Source: an uncultured Collinsella sp.
GTDB taxonomy: Bacteria > Actinomycetota > Coriobacteriia > Coriobacteriales > Coriobacteriaceae
Length of the DNA stretch: 8,470 nucleotides
Direction: 5' to 3'
NCBI GenBank assembly: GCA_900752215.1
Contig: CAADUO010000065.1
Location: 1-8,470 of the forward strand
Position 1 is the first letter of the stretch; the number at the start of each line of letters is the position of its first letter. Below are positions 8,354-8,470 of the stretch, in pieces. The position numbers and the translations under genes are program-made. The notes under the pieces were generated by a model. It made no database searches. It was not told where the DNA came from and saw only the letters and a list, made by a program, of their open reading frames with translations.

Positions 8354-8470
8354 ATGTCTAAGCCTCTTGGTAAGCCCGATCGTATTGTCGTCGCCCTTGG
8401 CGGCAACGCCCTCGGCAACAACCCCGTCGAGCAGATCGAGGCCGTGAGCAACACCGCCCATGCCCTCCTC
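8354..8470 (+). CDS. arcC: Carbamate kinase, N-terminal part (runs off the window)
   Basis: Only the first 39 residues are present. RIVVALGGNALGNNP (residues 10-24) is the signature start of the carbamate kinase / amino-acid kinase fold, where the GGN segment helps form the phosphate-binding site. The enzyme transfers phosphate from carbamoyl phosphate to ADP, giving ATP, ammonia and CO2. It is the final step of the arginine deiminase pathway and of agmatine or allantoin fermentation. Codon use is strongly C-biased like nifJ, suggesting good expression. The start is supported by a well-placed Shine-Dalgarno. The gene is preceded by a long AT-rich control region, which would fit regulation by arginine or energy state. 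Partner genes (arcA, arcB, a transporter) cannot be seen because the window ends here. Confidence 0.9.
   Translation, partial: MSKPLGKPDRIVVALGGNALGNNPVEQIEAVSNTAHALL

Overview
The window looks like chromosomal DNA of a GC-rich anaerobic actinobacterium. It is most consistent with Coriobacteriia (Collinsella/Olsenella-like). This is an inference from the G/C-rich third codon positions, a single-chain pyruvate:ferredoxin oxidoreductase next to a carbamate kinase (fermentative and arginine-catabolic metabolism), and the style of the eukaryote-like kinase/FHA genes. No rRNA, tRNA, insertion sequence, CRISPR array or prophage gene was seen.

Left part (1-3709), all rightward: a probable C-terminal remnant of a gene entering from the left (to 95); a protein that looks exported or membrane-anchored, with a Ser/Gly-rich linker (123-926); an integral-membrane Ser/Thr-type protein kinase (923-2767); and a protein with a C-terminal FHA domain (2771-3709). 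The last three are tightly packed, with a 4-bp ATGA overlap and then a 3-bp gap, and the Shine-Dalgarno of the last gene lies inside the kinase gene. They are therefore probably one operon: an outside protein, a membrane kinase and a cytoplasmic phosphothreonine reader. No phosphatase is visible in the window.

Middle part (3710-7698): a gene-free, strongly structured stretch of about 450 bp (palindromes, hairpins, a probable promoter and a leader of roughly 270 nt) precedes nifJ, a complete 1179-residue pyruvate:ferredoxin (flavodoxin) oxidoreductase. All cluster ligands and key active-site residues are present. Its codon use is much more biased than that of the kinase operon, as expected for a highly expressed central metabolic gene.

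Right part (7699-8470): nifJ ends in an unusual 125-bp nested inverted repeat, in which perfect 29-bp arms enclose a strong intrinsic terminator. A gene-free stretch of about 520 bp follows. Its first part is GC-rich with a hairpin and a diverged direct repeat. Its second part is AT-rich, with several short repeats and palindromes that look regulatory. It leads into the first 39 codons of a carbamate kinase (arcC), the ATP-forming step of arginine or agmatine fermentation. Pyruvate oxidation by PFOR and carbamate-driven ATP synthesis are both energy-yielding steps of anaerobic life, but the terminator between the genes indicates separate transcription.
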